A DNA stretch of 64,000 bases from Vanilla planifolia (taxonomy: Eukaryota; Streptophyta; Magnoliopsida; Asparagales; Orchidaceae), in the NCBI GenBank assembly GCA_023846275.1, contig JAIUJO010000443.1, positions 1 to 64,000 of the forward strand, read 5' to 3'. Positions 14,820 to 30,599 of the stretch are shown here, piece by piece. The position numbers and the translations under genes were made by a program. The notes below the pieces were generated by a model. It was not told the DNA's origin, did no database searches, and was given only the letters and a program-made list of their open reading frames with translations. Position 1 is the first letter of the stretch; the number at the start of each line of letters is the position of its first letter.

Positions 14820-17800
14820 ACATGTATGCATAGGCACATACATGCATACATTTGTATACGCACACACACTAACACTAACACATGCACACGAACATGCATA
14901 TACAAGCACAAATGCATGTGCTCATAGAGATATGAACACATGTATGCACACAAATGCATATACACATGCACACACACACACACACACAAACATGAATGCA
15001 CACACGTGCAAGCATGCACACACACACATGCATATACCCACAACCATGCACATGCACACTTGTGGACACACATACACAAAAGACAAAACACAACTAGCAC
15101 ACACACACTCACAAAGACACATTTGATTGGGTACATGTACACATAGAAAACATATGCATACACACATACACACACTCACACACTCATGCATTCGCACATG
15201 CAGGCAAACTTACACACCATATATGCACATGCACACATGTAGACACACTAGAAATAGATGCACACACACACATATACACAAGTATGCTTGCACAAATGCA
15301 AAACATACATGTACCCACAAAATACACATATGTAGGAACACACGAGCACACATGTACACACATATGCATTGACATAGACATGCAAACACACATATACTCT
15401 TGCACATACACAACACAACACACACACACACACAAAAATGCACATGCACGCATGCACACACACACACACACATACACCTACACGAGCACATGCGCACACA
15501 AGCATAGGCACACACAAAGACACAAAAGCACGTAGACATGCACACTCATGTACATACACACACATAGATAAGCACCCTTATATAGATGCATGCAATTGCA
15601 TGCATTGACACACACAAATACACATGCACAAGCATGCACATACACACACACACACATATATAAGCACATATTCACTCACACAAGCACACAAAAAGACAAA
15701 CACACACATCCACATGTACACGTGCATCTGCATGCACACATGCATAAATAAACAAACACAAATATGTGCATCTATATACATATATAGAAACATGTGTATA
15801 CATATGTACTCATATAAACTAAACAAAGACATGCACAAACACACATGCACACACACATATACATAGTTATACGTGTGTCATCCACATACACACACATAAG
15901 CCTGTGAGCATACAAACTCACACCCACACATAAAAACACCTACACACAAATATGCACACTCAAACATAAGCACAAATGCACACATGCAAACAAACACATG
16001 CATTAACAAACGTGCATGCACATGCACACACTACACACGCGCACTCACACACGTATGCACTTGTCAATGCAGCACATACATGTGCATACTCACGTGCACA
16101 CATGCACACATACAGACACACATACACTAACATGAGCACACATAAACACAAACATAAGCACACATGCAAACACACAAAAGCATTAACACACATAAACTCA
16201 CACACCCACAACAATGCACATGCACATGTAATACATGCATGAACATGTGCGTGCACACACACACACGTATGAACACGCACTCACATAAGCATGCACAAAC
16301 TCATGTGCATGTGCACACACATACACACCCAAATGCATGCAAGCACATATGCACATGAATGCATCTAAACACATATGCACACACACTTACAAGCATGAAC
16401 ACACACCAACCCTCATACCCATACACACACATGCATAGGCATGCATAAACCCACAAGCCCATGCACATGGACATACACATACACACGCAATTGAAAACAT
16501 GCGCATGCAAACACATACACATGCACTTATATGCACACCCACACCCACACGCATGCATATGCGTACACATGGATACATATGCACAAACATGCACACAAGC
16601 ATGCAAAAACCCATGTACACATACCCACAAGTTCACAAACACTTACACCCACACACAAGCATACATTGACAAACACATAGACGTATGCATGCACACACAC
16701 ACTCACACACGTTGGTATACACATGCATGTAGGTGCTCACACACACCCACACCGACATACACGTAAAACTACACACACCTGCACACAATCACATCCACAA
16801 ATGCATTCGCACATACACACACAAATGAACACAAAAAACACACTTGCACAAAACATGCACAAATATATGCACACACATATGCACATGCACACACACTTAC
16901 ATGCATACACTCATGCCCACCCACCCACACATATGCACAATCACATAAATACACAAATGCATATGCACAGATACACACTATATACATGCATGCATGTAGA
17001 CACACACAAACATAAACACATGCACAAACGTAGACTCACCCACATGGACATATGCGAATGGACACACGTACGTACACACACTTACATACACATATACACA
17101 AAAATGCACATGAACTCACACATGCACACGTACTAACACACACAAAACACACACACGTTTACACACATAAACATATACACACATCCACACATATGCATGT
17201 ACACACATATCCACACACATGAACACACATACATGCACACACAAGCATACACACACATCTATACAAACACACACATACATACCCACACATACAAGAACAC
17301 ACACACAAGCACACATGCACACACACATACATACACATGTGCCCCAACACACACCAATGCACACACATGCACAAATACAAGCTCGAACATGCACGCACAC
17401 ACACATGCACGTGCACCTACATAGGCACATACACAAGCTAACACATATGCCCACTCACTCACATATATTCATGCAAACACTCATGGTCATGCATGCTCAC
17501 ACACACACACATAAGCAGGCAAACAATCATGGTCATCTATGCCCATATAGACACACACAAACACATACACACACTCATGTACACATGCAAATTAGCATAC
17601 ACATTCACTCACATACATACACACTAAATAGCATGCACATATACACATGAACACACACATGCCCATACACATATATGCACATGCATGCTCATAAATGCAC
17701 ACACGCACATGAACATATGCCACACACATGCACACAAGATGACACATTGACATGCACATAGCCAGACAAATGCATCCACATGCACACATGGCCACACACA

Positions 17801-19208
17801 TGAACACATATGAAAACAAACACACACACACATGTAGAGATACACATTTGAAAACTTATGCACATGCATAAGCACAAACACACATGAATAAATACTATCA
17901 CACATACACACATTTATATAAAAACTTGGACACAATCTCATGCGCTCACGTAGGCACATGCATGGAGACACACAAATGCACACATGAACCTACAACCCAC
18001 ACACGACCAAAAACATTTGCAAACACTCACATATGCACACATGCACACACGCACATAAACACATGCACACACTCGTTTACACATGCATATATACACAAAT
18101 ACACATTGGCATACACATGCATGTATATACACACACATGAATATGCTCGCACATGAACAAACACACATACAAGCTCACACACACATAAACTCACATGCGC
18201 ATAACACAAAAATGCACATAGGTGAACACACATATATGAACATGCATTCGCATGCACACCTGTACACACGCACACACACACACACCCACACCCAGTCTGC
18301 CAATGCACACATGAATGCATGTGCACACATATGTACACACACAACATAACTACACATGCACAAACAGAAATGCACACATGCAAATAAGGACAAATGCACA
18401 TGCTCACATACAAACACACATGCACAAGCAATCGTAGATGCATATTTACTCACACACACACATGCATGTACGCACACACACACATGTATGTATGCACGCA
18501 CATACATGCATACACACTCATAAACACACACACACATGCATACACACTCACACACACACCCATATGAATGCACATATGCCCTCATGCATCCACACACACA
18601 TGCACTCATGTACACACACATGCATCCACACACACACTGACACATACACACATAATCACAAGTGCAAACCCAAGCACATAATAGTGAACACACACTCATA
18701 CTCACAAACACACATGCACAAACAAGCACACACACATGCACAAACATATGCACACAAAAAAATAAGTACTCAAACACATGCAAACACACATTGCTATAGA
18801 TGTCCACCAGTATGCACAATGACACACACATGCAGACTCATGGAAAACACAGACACCCACATAAACACACATACCCACACACATTCAAGCAAACACACAC
18901 ACATGTGCATGTTCACACATAGACACACAAACACACAAATGGATAGTCTTGTATACATGCATAATCGCCTAAATACACACAAACTCACATGCATGCATGC
19001 ATACATAAATGCATGCACACATGCACACAGACATATGCAAACAAAAAGAAATGCAAACATACACATACACATGCACCAACATTCTTATTCCTACACATGC
19101 ATGCATATGCACACATATATAGTCTCACACACACATACACTTGCACTAAACATATGCATATGCACATAACAACACAAACACACACACACACACACACGTA
19201 TACACACA

Positions 19209-20110
19209 TTCATGCAAAAAACAACACACTCATACATGTACATGAGTAACTAAATGCATAAAAATACACACACACAGGAACACACATGCACACATACTAA
19301 CACATACACACACAACCACACATGCAAGCATTCACAAAAACACATGCGTATACACATGCATGTGTACACCCACATGCACATGCACACATGCACAAAGACA
19401 TACACATACACACACACCTACACACATGCATGCACAACACACACACTTGCTTACACATAGACATGTGCACACACTCACACACACACATGTAAACAAACAC
19501 AAACACATGCATGTACACACATAAGCACCTGCACATGCACACTGATACACACTTAGTGACACACACACACACATAATGCCATGAACTCACACATGCACAA
19601 CACACTTAGATGGATGCATGCACACATATGTGCACTAACACACACACACACACACACATACAAAACCACACAGATACACATGTACAAACGCGCACAAAAA
19701 TAAACTCACACACACACACATTCGCATGCACTAACATGCACACACATGTAGGCACACAAACATCCACACAAATTCACAAACACAAACACAGGTGCACAAA
19801 AATACACACATGTACTCATAGACACATACATGTACTCATGCGTACATGCAAACACAAGTACATATGCACCTATGCTTGCACATGCACATGCACACACATG
19901 CAAAAACATGCCAACACTTAGGTACACAAGCATACACATAAGCATGCCCACACACATGCATATACACACACACACACCCACACACATACATGCAAACACA
20001 TGCACGTGCACAAGCACACACATGGCCATCCACACACACATACACACATACCCAAACCCATATGCACATATGAATATACACAAACAACACACACATAAAT
20101 AAACCCACAT
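19209..20110 (+). repeat. HOR-A-related segment inside super-repeat Q
   Basis: This segment carries the HOR-A landmarks. They are CATGCAAAAAACAACAC (near 19,211), CATAATGCCATGAACTC then GCACAACACACTTAGATGG (about 19,573-19,616), CCTATGCTTGCACATGC (near 19,869), and CACACATAAATAAAC (near 20,090). The order and spacing agree with block P (10,991 to 11,901) and with the reversed series at 58,022 to 57,2xx. It links block P to the super-repeat as one family. Confidence 0.55.
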
Positions 20111-22016
20111 GCATACAAACTCACACACAAACACACATATATACAAGAACACACAAACACCCACACACATGCACATATGTGCTCACCCACCCACATACAC
20201 ACACATAGACACAACCATGCAAATAAATACACAAAAACAAAATCACACATAGGCACATGCACATACATGCTCATACATGCACACATGCACATGCACACAC
20301 ACACATACACATATATAGACAAATACACATGTGCACACATGAATGTATACACACATATGCATACATGCTTATGCACTCAAGCTGACATGCATGCACACAC
20401 ACACACTCAAACACACAAAATCATGCACTCGCTCTCATGCACACACATAAACACACACAAGCACACCCACATCCACCACACAAACATGCTCACACACATA
20501 TACAAAAAGATAGAAACACACATACATGAGTATAATGACACAAATGCATACACATGCATGCATGCACAAACATTCCCAAAAACACAAACATAAATGCAAA
20601 CACATATGCACTTGCACACACACATGTGTATGCATGAGCATATGCATATACTCACAGGCACACATGTGCACAAATACACACATGCATGCAAACAGATGCA
20701 CACCTATGTACTCACATACACATATGCATAGGCACGTGCAAACACACACTTACCTGCACACATATAAACACACACATTGGCATGCACACATGCACACACA
20801 CACACACATGAACAAGCATACACACCCATATACACACACAAACACATGCACAAGCCAACACAAATGCACACACACATGCATGCATGCACATAAATACACA
20901 CATACACAACCATATACATATATACACACAAAAAAAAGCACACACATATACATGCACATATACACACACCCTCTCGTAAACAAGCACTCACATCACGCAC
21001 ATACACAAATGCACAGACACACACACAATGATAAATTTGCAGACACACATATACACACATGAAAATATACATGCATAAAAAACACATGCACACACTCATA
21101 GACATGTATTCACACACACTAATACACACAACCATAGACATGCATGCATATAAAATTGTTCACACACATGCCCATGAATAGTCATGCATGCACACAAGCA
21201 TACACACACATATACACAACAACACATAAGCACACAAGCACACACACATTTACAAACACACACATTTGAACACTCACAAACACACATTAACACACATGAA
21301 TATAGACACACACATGTGCACATGCACACAAACACATGTCCTCATACACTCACAAACATGTAAACCCACACACATTCACATATACACATGCACACATGCA
21401 TTGACATGTACATACACACACCCACACATATACACACTTACATCCACAACAATATGCACTCATGCACACTAAGCAAAAACATTCTCACACACATACACAT
21501 AGAGGAATATAGACATGCACTAGCACAAATGCAAAAACAAACACAAGCAGAAAAACAGGCACACATGCATGCACACACAGGCATGCATGCAAATGCATGC
21601 GTGTGCATATACACACACATGCACAACACATATAAATAGGTACTCACATGCACAATAGACACACACACGTACATATATGCATATGCACACACACATCCAC
21701 ACACACACACACACACACATAACAACACACTCATGCAGTCACACATGCACATGAACACAAGCATATTCAGACAAGCACATGGGCACACACATATACACAC
21801 ATGAAACACATGCTCAAACACATGACTCAGATAGATAAGCATCAATGCATAAAAAAAACACACGTGCATGTGCACACACAACAACACACTAATGCACACA
21901 TGCACACATAAGCAAATAAACATAATCATGCAAGCACACTAGCAAATGCTTGCATGTGTGTGAAAGCAAATGTCCACACATGCACACACATATACAAACA
22001 TATAGATACACACTTG

Positions 22017-22038
22017 CACACACACACACACACACATA
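22017..22038 (+). repeat. (CA)11 perfect run
   Basis: A pure 22-bp CA tract inside super-repeat Q. Confidence 0.95.
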
Positions 22039-25000
22039 GACAGACATGCACACTCATAAACATAAGCTTTCACATACACATACACATGCACTCACACACA
22101 CATGTATGCACGCCTATACAAATGCATGTAAGCACACACAGTACACTCGCACACTTGCATACACCTACATGCATACACAAATAGGCACACAAATGCACAC
22201 AAATACACATGCACACAAACATACACATATGCATATAGACACACATAGACAAATGCATGCTTGCACACTCACACAACATGTGCACATGCATACAGCCACA
22301 CATTCACATGTATAAGACCACATGTGCACATAGGTGCACAACACAATTGCACATAAACATACAAGCACACTTACACACACGTACACAGACATGCACCCAC
22401 ACACACACATACATATGCACACACAAGCACATGCATACATAAGCACATGCATATACACACACATGCACATGCGAAAGCACACTCCCATTTACGTGCACAT
22501 GTATAATCTCATAGACATGCACACACACAGGAATACACACATGCACAAAAGCACACACACTCACAAATACTGACACGTACATAGATACACACATGTGTAC
22601 ACACACTCACACACATACACAAATACACACAAGCATACATATACACATATTAATACACTTGCATTGTAGACACCACACAAATACACTCATGCCCATGAAA
22701 GAATGCATGCATGCTTGCACATGCTCATATGGAAGCACAAATGCACACACATGACACACATGCACTACAATATGCATGCAGACACAATACATGCACATAC
22801 ACACTTCCACAAACATATGCACACACATGCACAAAGATGCACATGTAGACACATTCACAAAAACACAACTCACATACACACATGTGCATGCACATACACA
22901 CACACATACACAAAGACTAGCATGCACTCACACACACACACACATGCACAAACAAGCACATAGGATATACAGACACATGCATACACACATACACACACTT
23001 AGGCACACATGCATATGCACACACATACATAAAAATGTATATAAACACACACACACATGCAAACACACATGTGCATGTACACACACACACACATGCACAA
23101 GGATATATGGTCAACATTTTCACACACACACACACACAAACATAAATACATGCACACATTTGCACACACTTGTGACATGCATGCACACATGTCACACATG
23201 AACACACAAGCACACACATGCACGCATGCACGCACACATATATACACTTACATGCAAATGAAAGCTCGTACATACATACATACATATGTACACACATGCA
23301 CACAAATCCATACACACCTATATAAATACACACACACACAAAGTCTTACACAAAGATGCATGCCATAACCACATAAATGCACACACACACTGATGCACAT
23401 AAATGCATGCACACACACACCCACAACATCACACACACACTTACACACACACGTGGAACACATGTGCACAAGCAGACACTCACGAACACACATGCAAGTG
23501 CAAACACAAATACGGTGTGCACAGATGAACACACACATACACACACACATTCACAAATGCACGCAAAGAACACACACATACAAAAAACAATGCATACACA
23601 TATGCAGACATATCCACATGCATACACTCAGGCACACATGCACACAAACTCACATACACACACATGAACAAACATGAACACATGTGTATGTATGCATGTA
23701 ATCACGTGCAAAGACATGCACATACATACATACACACATGCACATGTGCATGCACCACATACACACATGTGTGTGCAAACACATGGACACACACACCCAA
23801 TCACTTGAACACACATCTTCACCAATGCACTCACTCAAACACACACATGTGCATGTCACCACTCACATACACATGCATGGACACATATAGACACAGAAAA
23901 ACACTAACATAGACACCCCACCCACACACATGCATTCATGCATGCCCATACACACATAAACCCACACACACATGCACACGCACTTACATTCTTGAGCATA
24001 CACACGTGACATAGATGTGGACACAGACACATAGTTACACTCATGCATATATACAACCACACATACACATCTGTACACATGCACACATATATACCCCCAC
24101 CCTACACACACATGCTTGTACACACACACACACATGCATAAGTATGTACATGCAGAAACACATAAGCATGCATACAAACACACATAGACATACACACAAC
24201 TATACGTGCATGCACACTTAGGCTCATGCACTCACACAAAAACACACCTATACCCACACATATGTACAGATATATGCATAACAGAAACATGCACATATAC
24301 ACACACGTGCATGCACATGCACATATGCACATACACACAAATGCACATAAACTCATAAGAACATGCACAAACATATACATTTGGATGCAAACATTTGTAG
24401 AAGCATGCACACACATTTACACATAAACATGCATAGACACAAATAGATGAACACGCACAAATTGCCATTCACAAACATGTACACACACACACATGCATAT
24501 GCACAAGTGCACACAGACACCAGCACACACGTGTGCACTTCTACACACACATGCACACAAACTTGTGCACACACAATCACATTCTTACAATCACAAACAT
24601 GTATATAAACACACATGCATGTAGACAATAGAAAATATGCACATGTGCACACACACATGTCTACATGCTTGTACACAGCCATACACACACGTGCACCCAT
24701 GAACACTTGTGCGTACAACATATTCACATGCACTCGCACAAACACACACATACACATGTAAAGGAACACACAAAAGAAAATTTAGGGGACACACACATGG
24801 ACACACAGATGCACACATATGTACTTGCACACATAGACATAGATTTGCGTAGACACCTGTGCACACACACATACACATGCATAAGCAAACACATAAAAAG
24901 GCTTGCACATGCACTTGCACACACACTCAACACACATATGTGCACACACGCGGTTGTATACACACCTGCACACACACACATACCCACTTGCACATAGGAA

Positions 25001-27913
25001 TGCTAACATATATATATGCACACACATGCACACAGTCATGTAGAAACTCACACATACATATGCACACACATGTGCACACATGCATGCACACACACACATG
25101 CCCACACCCATACATATGCAAACACATACATATGCACTCACACAAGAATATAAATGCACATTCACACACACACACATGCACATGCACCCACACACAATCA
25201 CGCCTATGCACATGCACATACATATGCACACACATAAACACACAACTACAAATGCACACATTCATACATGCCCATAAACACACACATGCACATGTACATA
25301 AACAAATTCACACACGTGTATGCCTCCATATGCACATGCATGCACACACACCCAAACACACACACACATACACATGCACAAAAGGATACACATATGCATA
25401 CAAAAGAACACACACACATGCACACATATATACAGACATGCATGCACATCCCCATGCACACGTATGGACACTCACACACATCCACGCACACACAAATGTA
25501 TATGCACATTCACACATTCACAATGACTCGAAAAGATAGACACGCACATGATCATACACACACAAGTACACACACACACACAAGCATATATGCACACAAT
25601 CACAAAAAAACATGTACAGGCACATGCACATATGTGTACATAGATATGTAAACAAATATGCACACACCAACACCAACACACACAGGCCTGGTCACACAAT
25701 ACACATGCACACACACACACATTCACACACACACACATGCACACACAAATTAATGCACACACACACATGTACATAAGTACACACAACAATGAGCACAAAC
25801 ACGTATACATGCACAAACAAATAGGAATGCACACAAGCTTATAGGCACATTCACATGCAAAAATACTCACACACACACACGAGCACCTATGCATACAAAT
25901 ATACACATACACACATGCATACCCACCTGAACACATGCACACACAAACATAAGCAAACACAAGCATATGTACGAGCACACACACGCACTAGTACATACAT
26001 CACCCAAACACACACACATGCACACATATACATATATGAAATCACACATGCTTACATGTTTGGAACATAAGCACACACATGCATACATGCCTATTTAAAC
26101 AAAGGAACACACACAAATGCATACATGCATACCAATACACACACATGCACACTCATGTAAGTACACGTACACAAATACACGTGCATACACACCTATGTAT
26201 ACACACATACTCACATACATACACACACACAAATGTGCAAATAAACACCACACACACACATGCAATCACACACATATGCAGAAACACACACACTCACACA
26301 CATATGCATATGCTCACAAATGCATGCATAGACACACCCAAAAATGATAACATATGCAAACAAGTACAAATTTGACATGCACACACAGAGACACACACAC
26401 TTACATGCACCCAAACTCATTTATACACATGAATGCACATAAAAAAATAGAAATGTTCATGTACATACACACACACACACTCGTATACACATGCACACAT
26501 ATATGAACACAAGCACACACACATGTAAAATCACATACATGCACACACATAATCCACAAATGAATACAATGAATCCACATGTACATTATGCTTATATATA
26601 GACACAAATGCACCTACACACACATGTACTCACACACAACACACACTATCACAAAAAAATGCACACCCATTGACAATGCACACACCCACACACACACATA
26701 CACCCACATATACATCCCCATTCACACACTCTCACACACACACACACTCACACACACACACATGCACATAGACCACACACAAATACAACACATGCACATA
26801 CTTATGCATGCACATCATAGAGACACACACATGCACAAACATGTGCATAACCACATACACACATGCACATGAACACACACACACACACACATGCACACAC
26901 AAACACATGTTCTCCAATACATACACACACATAATGGAACTCCCATGCACATGTCCATGCACACACATGCAGACACACACAATCACATTTTCATATATGC
27001 ATGCACACACACATGCATGTGCACATGTATGCACTCCCATCAACACACATGCACACAAACACATAACCACACACATGCACACACATAGGCACACATCAGA
27101 TGTAAACACACATGCATTCATGCGACACACACACACCCACACATACACACATTCCCATAGACATACACCTACATATGCTTGCATGCACTCAGACATGCAC
27201 ATGAGCACACATAAAATGTGCATACATGCATAAACCCAGGCATGCTCACAAGCACATACACACACAAACACAATTTGCCAAAAATACAACAACACACACA
27301 TGCACATAGATAAACATGTATACATACACACAAGCATACACAAACACATGCACACAAACACATATTATCACACACCCATATGCACTCAAATGCATGTGCA
27401 CAAAAGCATACAAACACACACATAGATACACACACACACGAACACATACTTGTACACAGAAGCATTCTCACATGCACATTAATGTGAGTACACACACACA
27501 CATACACATAAACTAGTGCACGAATAGACATGCATAGATATGCACAAGAACATGCAAACACACTTACATGCACTCACATGTTCACACATGCATGCATAAA
27601 CACATACACAATGCTTGCATGCAAATATAAGTATACATGTATGTAAAAGGTCAAACACACACATGCATGCATAGGCACATACATGCATACATTTTCAGAC
27701 ACACACACACACTTGCACATGCAAATGAACATGTGCACAATTGCATGTACACACAGACTCGTGTACACACACACATGCACACATATGCATGTACTCATGC
27801 ACACACACATATACGTGCACACATAGATGCAAACATACACATGCATACATACACATACACACACATGCACACAAACACATATGTATATGCATACATGTGG
27901 ATACATACACACA

Positions 27914-27932
27914 CAATAGACACAACACAACC
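27914..27932 (+). repeat. 19-bp perfect inverted pair, left member
   Basis: CAATAGACACAACACAACC occurs here and as its exact reverse complement at 63,717-63,735, some 36 kb apart. A related form, AAAGACAAAACACAACTAGC, is at 15,079 in copy Q. The word breaks the usual CA/CATG pattern and so serves as a strong landmark for the palindrome. Confidence 0.9.
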
Positions 27933-29279
27933 AGCATACACATACATAGACACACCTGTACATGCACACATACATGCACAAAAAGACACACACATGCACA
28001 CACATACACATATGCAAACAGCACATAAACATACACACCATATACGTAATCACACACATCCACAACATGGAAACATGCATGCCTCATCAAAAACACACAT
28101 GCAAGAACACACGGGCACACACGTACACACACATACACACACATGCATAGATACATACTTGTACACACATGTACACTTTTATACACTCACATGCATGTAG
28201 AAAAACATGCACATGCATGCATACACACCCACAAATGTACACGCACAAGCACATGCACACACACAAGCACAAGAAAACACAAACACACACAAAGGCTCAC
28301 ACATATGCACACTTACATACAGATACACATAAACAAGTACCCACATGTATGTGCATACAATTGCATGCACTAACAAAGACATACATGCACACTCATACAT
28401 ACACACACACACAATTAGGCACATAGATATGTGTGTGCATGTAGGTTAGCTTATGCACGCATGTGTTTAGGTGAGGATGTGTGCATGGGTGTATATATAT
28501 GCATGTGATTATGTGCATGCATGCATGTATGCATATGTATGTGCATGTCTCTGTATGTGTGCATGTGTGTTAGCATTTTGTGTGTATGCTTGTGTGTGTG
28601 CATGCACATGTGTATGCGTATGAGCATCTATGTGCATGTACCAATGTGTGCATTTGTGGGTGTGTGTGTGTTCTTATGTGCATGTGTGTTGGTGCATGAA
28701 CACATGTATGCAATATGAGTGTACAAGCATGGATGTGTGTATGGGGCTGTACATGTAGTTGTGTGTGGGTGTTCATGTATGTTTGATTTCTTATGTTTAC
28801 ACATGTGCATGTTTGTGTGTGAATGTGCATGCATATGGGTTTATCTATGTGTGTGTATTGTGTGTGCATGTGTGTGTTGTGAGTGCATGTGGGCATAGGT
28901 ATGTGTGTGGATGTTAGTGCATGTGCATGTGTGTGTGTGTATATGCATAAGTGTGTGTGTGTGCATATGCATCTATGTGTAAGTGTGTGTGTGTGTGTGT
29001 ATGCATGTGTGTGGGCATATGTGTACCTATGTGTTTACATGTGTTTGCATGTATGTGCTTGGGCATATACAAGCATGGGTGTTTATATGCTTATGTTACA
29101 TACATACATGAGTGCATGTGTGGTGCCTATGATTATGTGTGCCTATTTTTATACATGTGTGTGCATGTGTATTTGTTCATGTATGTGTGGTTATTTGTGT
29201 CCATACATGTGTGTGCTTATGGGTGCATGTGAGCATGTGTTGGCATGAGTTTGTTTCTTTGTGTATGTGAATATCTACA

Positions 29280-30599
29280 TGTCTATCCATTTTCATGTTT
29301 GTGGGTGAGTGTTTTGTGTCTGTGTGTGCATGTGTGTGCATATGTGTGCTTGTGCAAGTGTATGATTGTGTATGTGTGTGTGTATATGCATGTTTGTGTG
29401 TGTGGAAGGATGCACACACTTGTGCATGCATTTGTCTGAGTGTGTTGTGCATGCGTGAGTGTATGACACTGTGTGCGTGTTGACGAGTGTGTGTCAGTGT
29501 GCATGTCCATGTGCTTATGTGTGTATGTGCTTGCGTATATGTGCTTATGTGTGTAGGTGTGTGTGAGTCTATTTGCATCTATGTGTGCATGAGTGTGTGT
29601 GCATGTGCGTGCACATGTCTATGTATAAGTGAGTGTGTGTTGTTCATGCATGCGTGTAGGTGTGTGTTTGTGTGTGTGCATGTGTGTGTGTAAGTGCATG
29701 TTTTGAATGCATATGTCTACATGTGTGCATGTGTAGTTATGTGTGTGTTAGTGCATGTATATGTTAATGCATGTGTGTGTTCCTTTGTGTGTGTGTGTGT
29801 GTGTGTTTATGCTTGTGGATTGACATATGTGTTTGTGCATGTGTGTTATTTTTTGCATGCATGTGTATATGTGCATGTGATTATGTTGTTGCATGCATGT
29901 ACATATATGCATGCAAGTGTATGTGTGTGAGTGTGTGGCATGTGTATATGCTTGCATATGTGTGCATGTACTTGTGTGTGAGTGGAGGGGGGAGTGTGTG
30001 TGTGAACGTATTTGTGTATGTGCGTGTGCTTATGCACCTTTCACTGTGTGCATGGGTGTTTGTGAATGTGTGTGTGTGTGTGTGTGTGCGTGTTTGTGCT
30101 TGCGTGTTCATGCAAGCACATGTGTATGCATGTGGGTGCATATGTGTCTTATTTCATGTGTTTGTGTGCATTTGTGCATATGCATGTGTGTGATTATGCA
30201 TGTGTGTGTCTGTGTTTGTGCAAGCATATGTGTATATGTATATGTATATGTATGTGTTCATGTAAGTGTAAATATGTGTGTGTGTGTCTGTGCATACATG
30301 TGTTCATGGATGCTTGCATGTGTGTGTGTCATGTAATGTGTTGGTGAGGGTGTGTGTGTGCAAATGTGCATGTGTGTATGAGTGTTTATGCACACTTATG
30401 CACACTTATGCACACATGCAGGTGTGTGCGTGTGTTAACAATTGTGTCCTTATTTGTGTTGTCTTTGTGTGGGTGTGTGTATATGTTTTTATATGTGAAC
30501 CAACATGTGTGTGTGTGTGTGTGTGCATGTTTATTCACATGGGTGCATACGAGTGTGTGTGGGTGTGACTTTGTTTTTGTGTGCTCATTTATTTGTGTT
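29280..30599 (-). repeat. HOR-A subunit in the inverted insert (1,320 bp)
   Basis: A 26-bp perfect repeat beginning TGTCTATCCATTTTCATG occurs at 29,280-29,305 and again at 30,600-30,625, exactly 1,320 bp apart. Each is followed in order by a TGACACTGTG / TGGCACTATG word (29,464 and 30,772) and a TTATTTTTTGCATG-type word (29,849 and 31,105). The second unit is cut off by the insert's right end. This is the clearest evidence for a tandem subunit of about 1.3 kb in the family. Confidence 0.75.
30067..30088 (+). repeat. (TG)11 perfect run
   Basis: A pure 22-bp TG tract inside the inverted insert, in the opposite strand sense to its flanks outside the insert. Confidence 0.95.

Larger units (their letters stand above)
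14820..27660 (+). repeat. Super-repeat copy Q: direct copy of the left palindrome arm
   Basis: Landmarks match the left arm in the same orientation and order. A perfect 24-bp match starts ATAGGCACATACATG at 14,830 and 27,671. Others are AGACAAAACACAACTAGC (15,081) with AGACACAACACAACCAGC (27,919), CAATTGCATGCA (15,593 and 28,358), CACTTG..TGCA.CACATACA (16,058 and 31,576), CATTAACACA (16,181 and 31,714), GAGATACACATTTGAA (17,838 and 35,118), TACATGAGTAA (19,239 and 36,393), and ATCCA (26,573 and 43,869). The offset is 12,841 falling to about 12,760, then about 15,525 after the insert in the left arm, then 17,154-17,296. The final shift means Q lacks about 1.75 kb between 16.2 and 17.8 kb. Q ends where the left arm begins, so the two are head to tail. 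Confidence 0.65.

Noticed and set aside
1-28430. CRISPR array or other regularly spaced repeat-spacer locus
   Set aside because: Short words recur everywhere but without constant repeat length or spacing, and the sequence is eukaryotic satellite.
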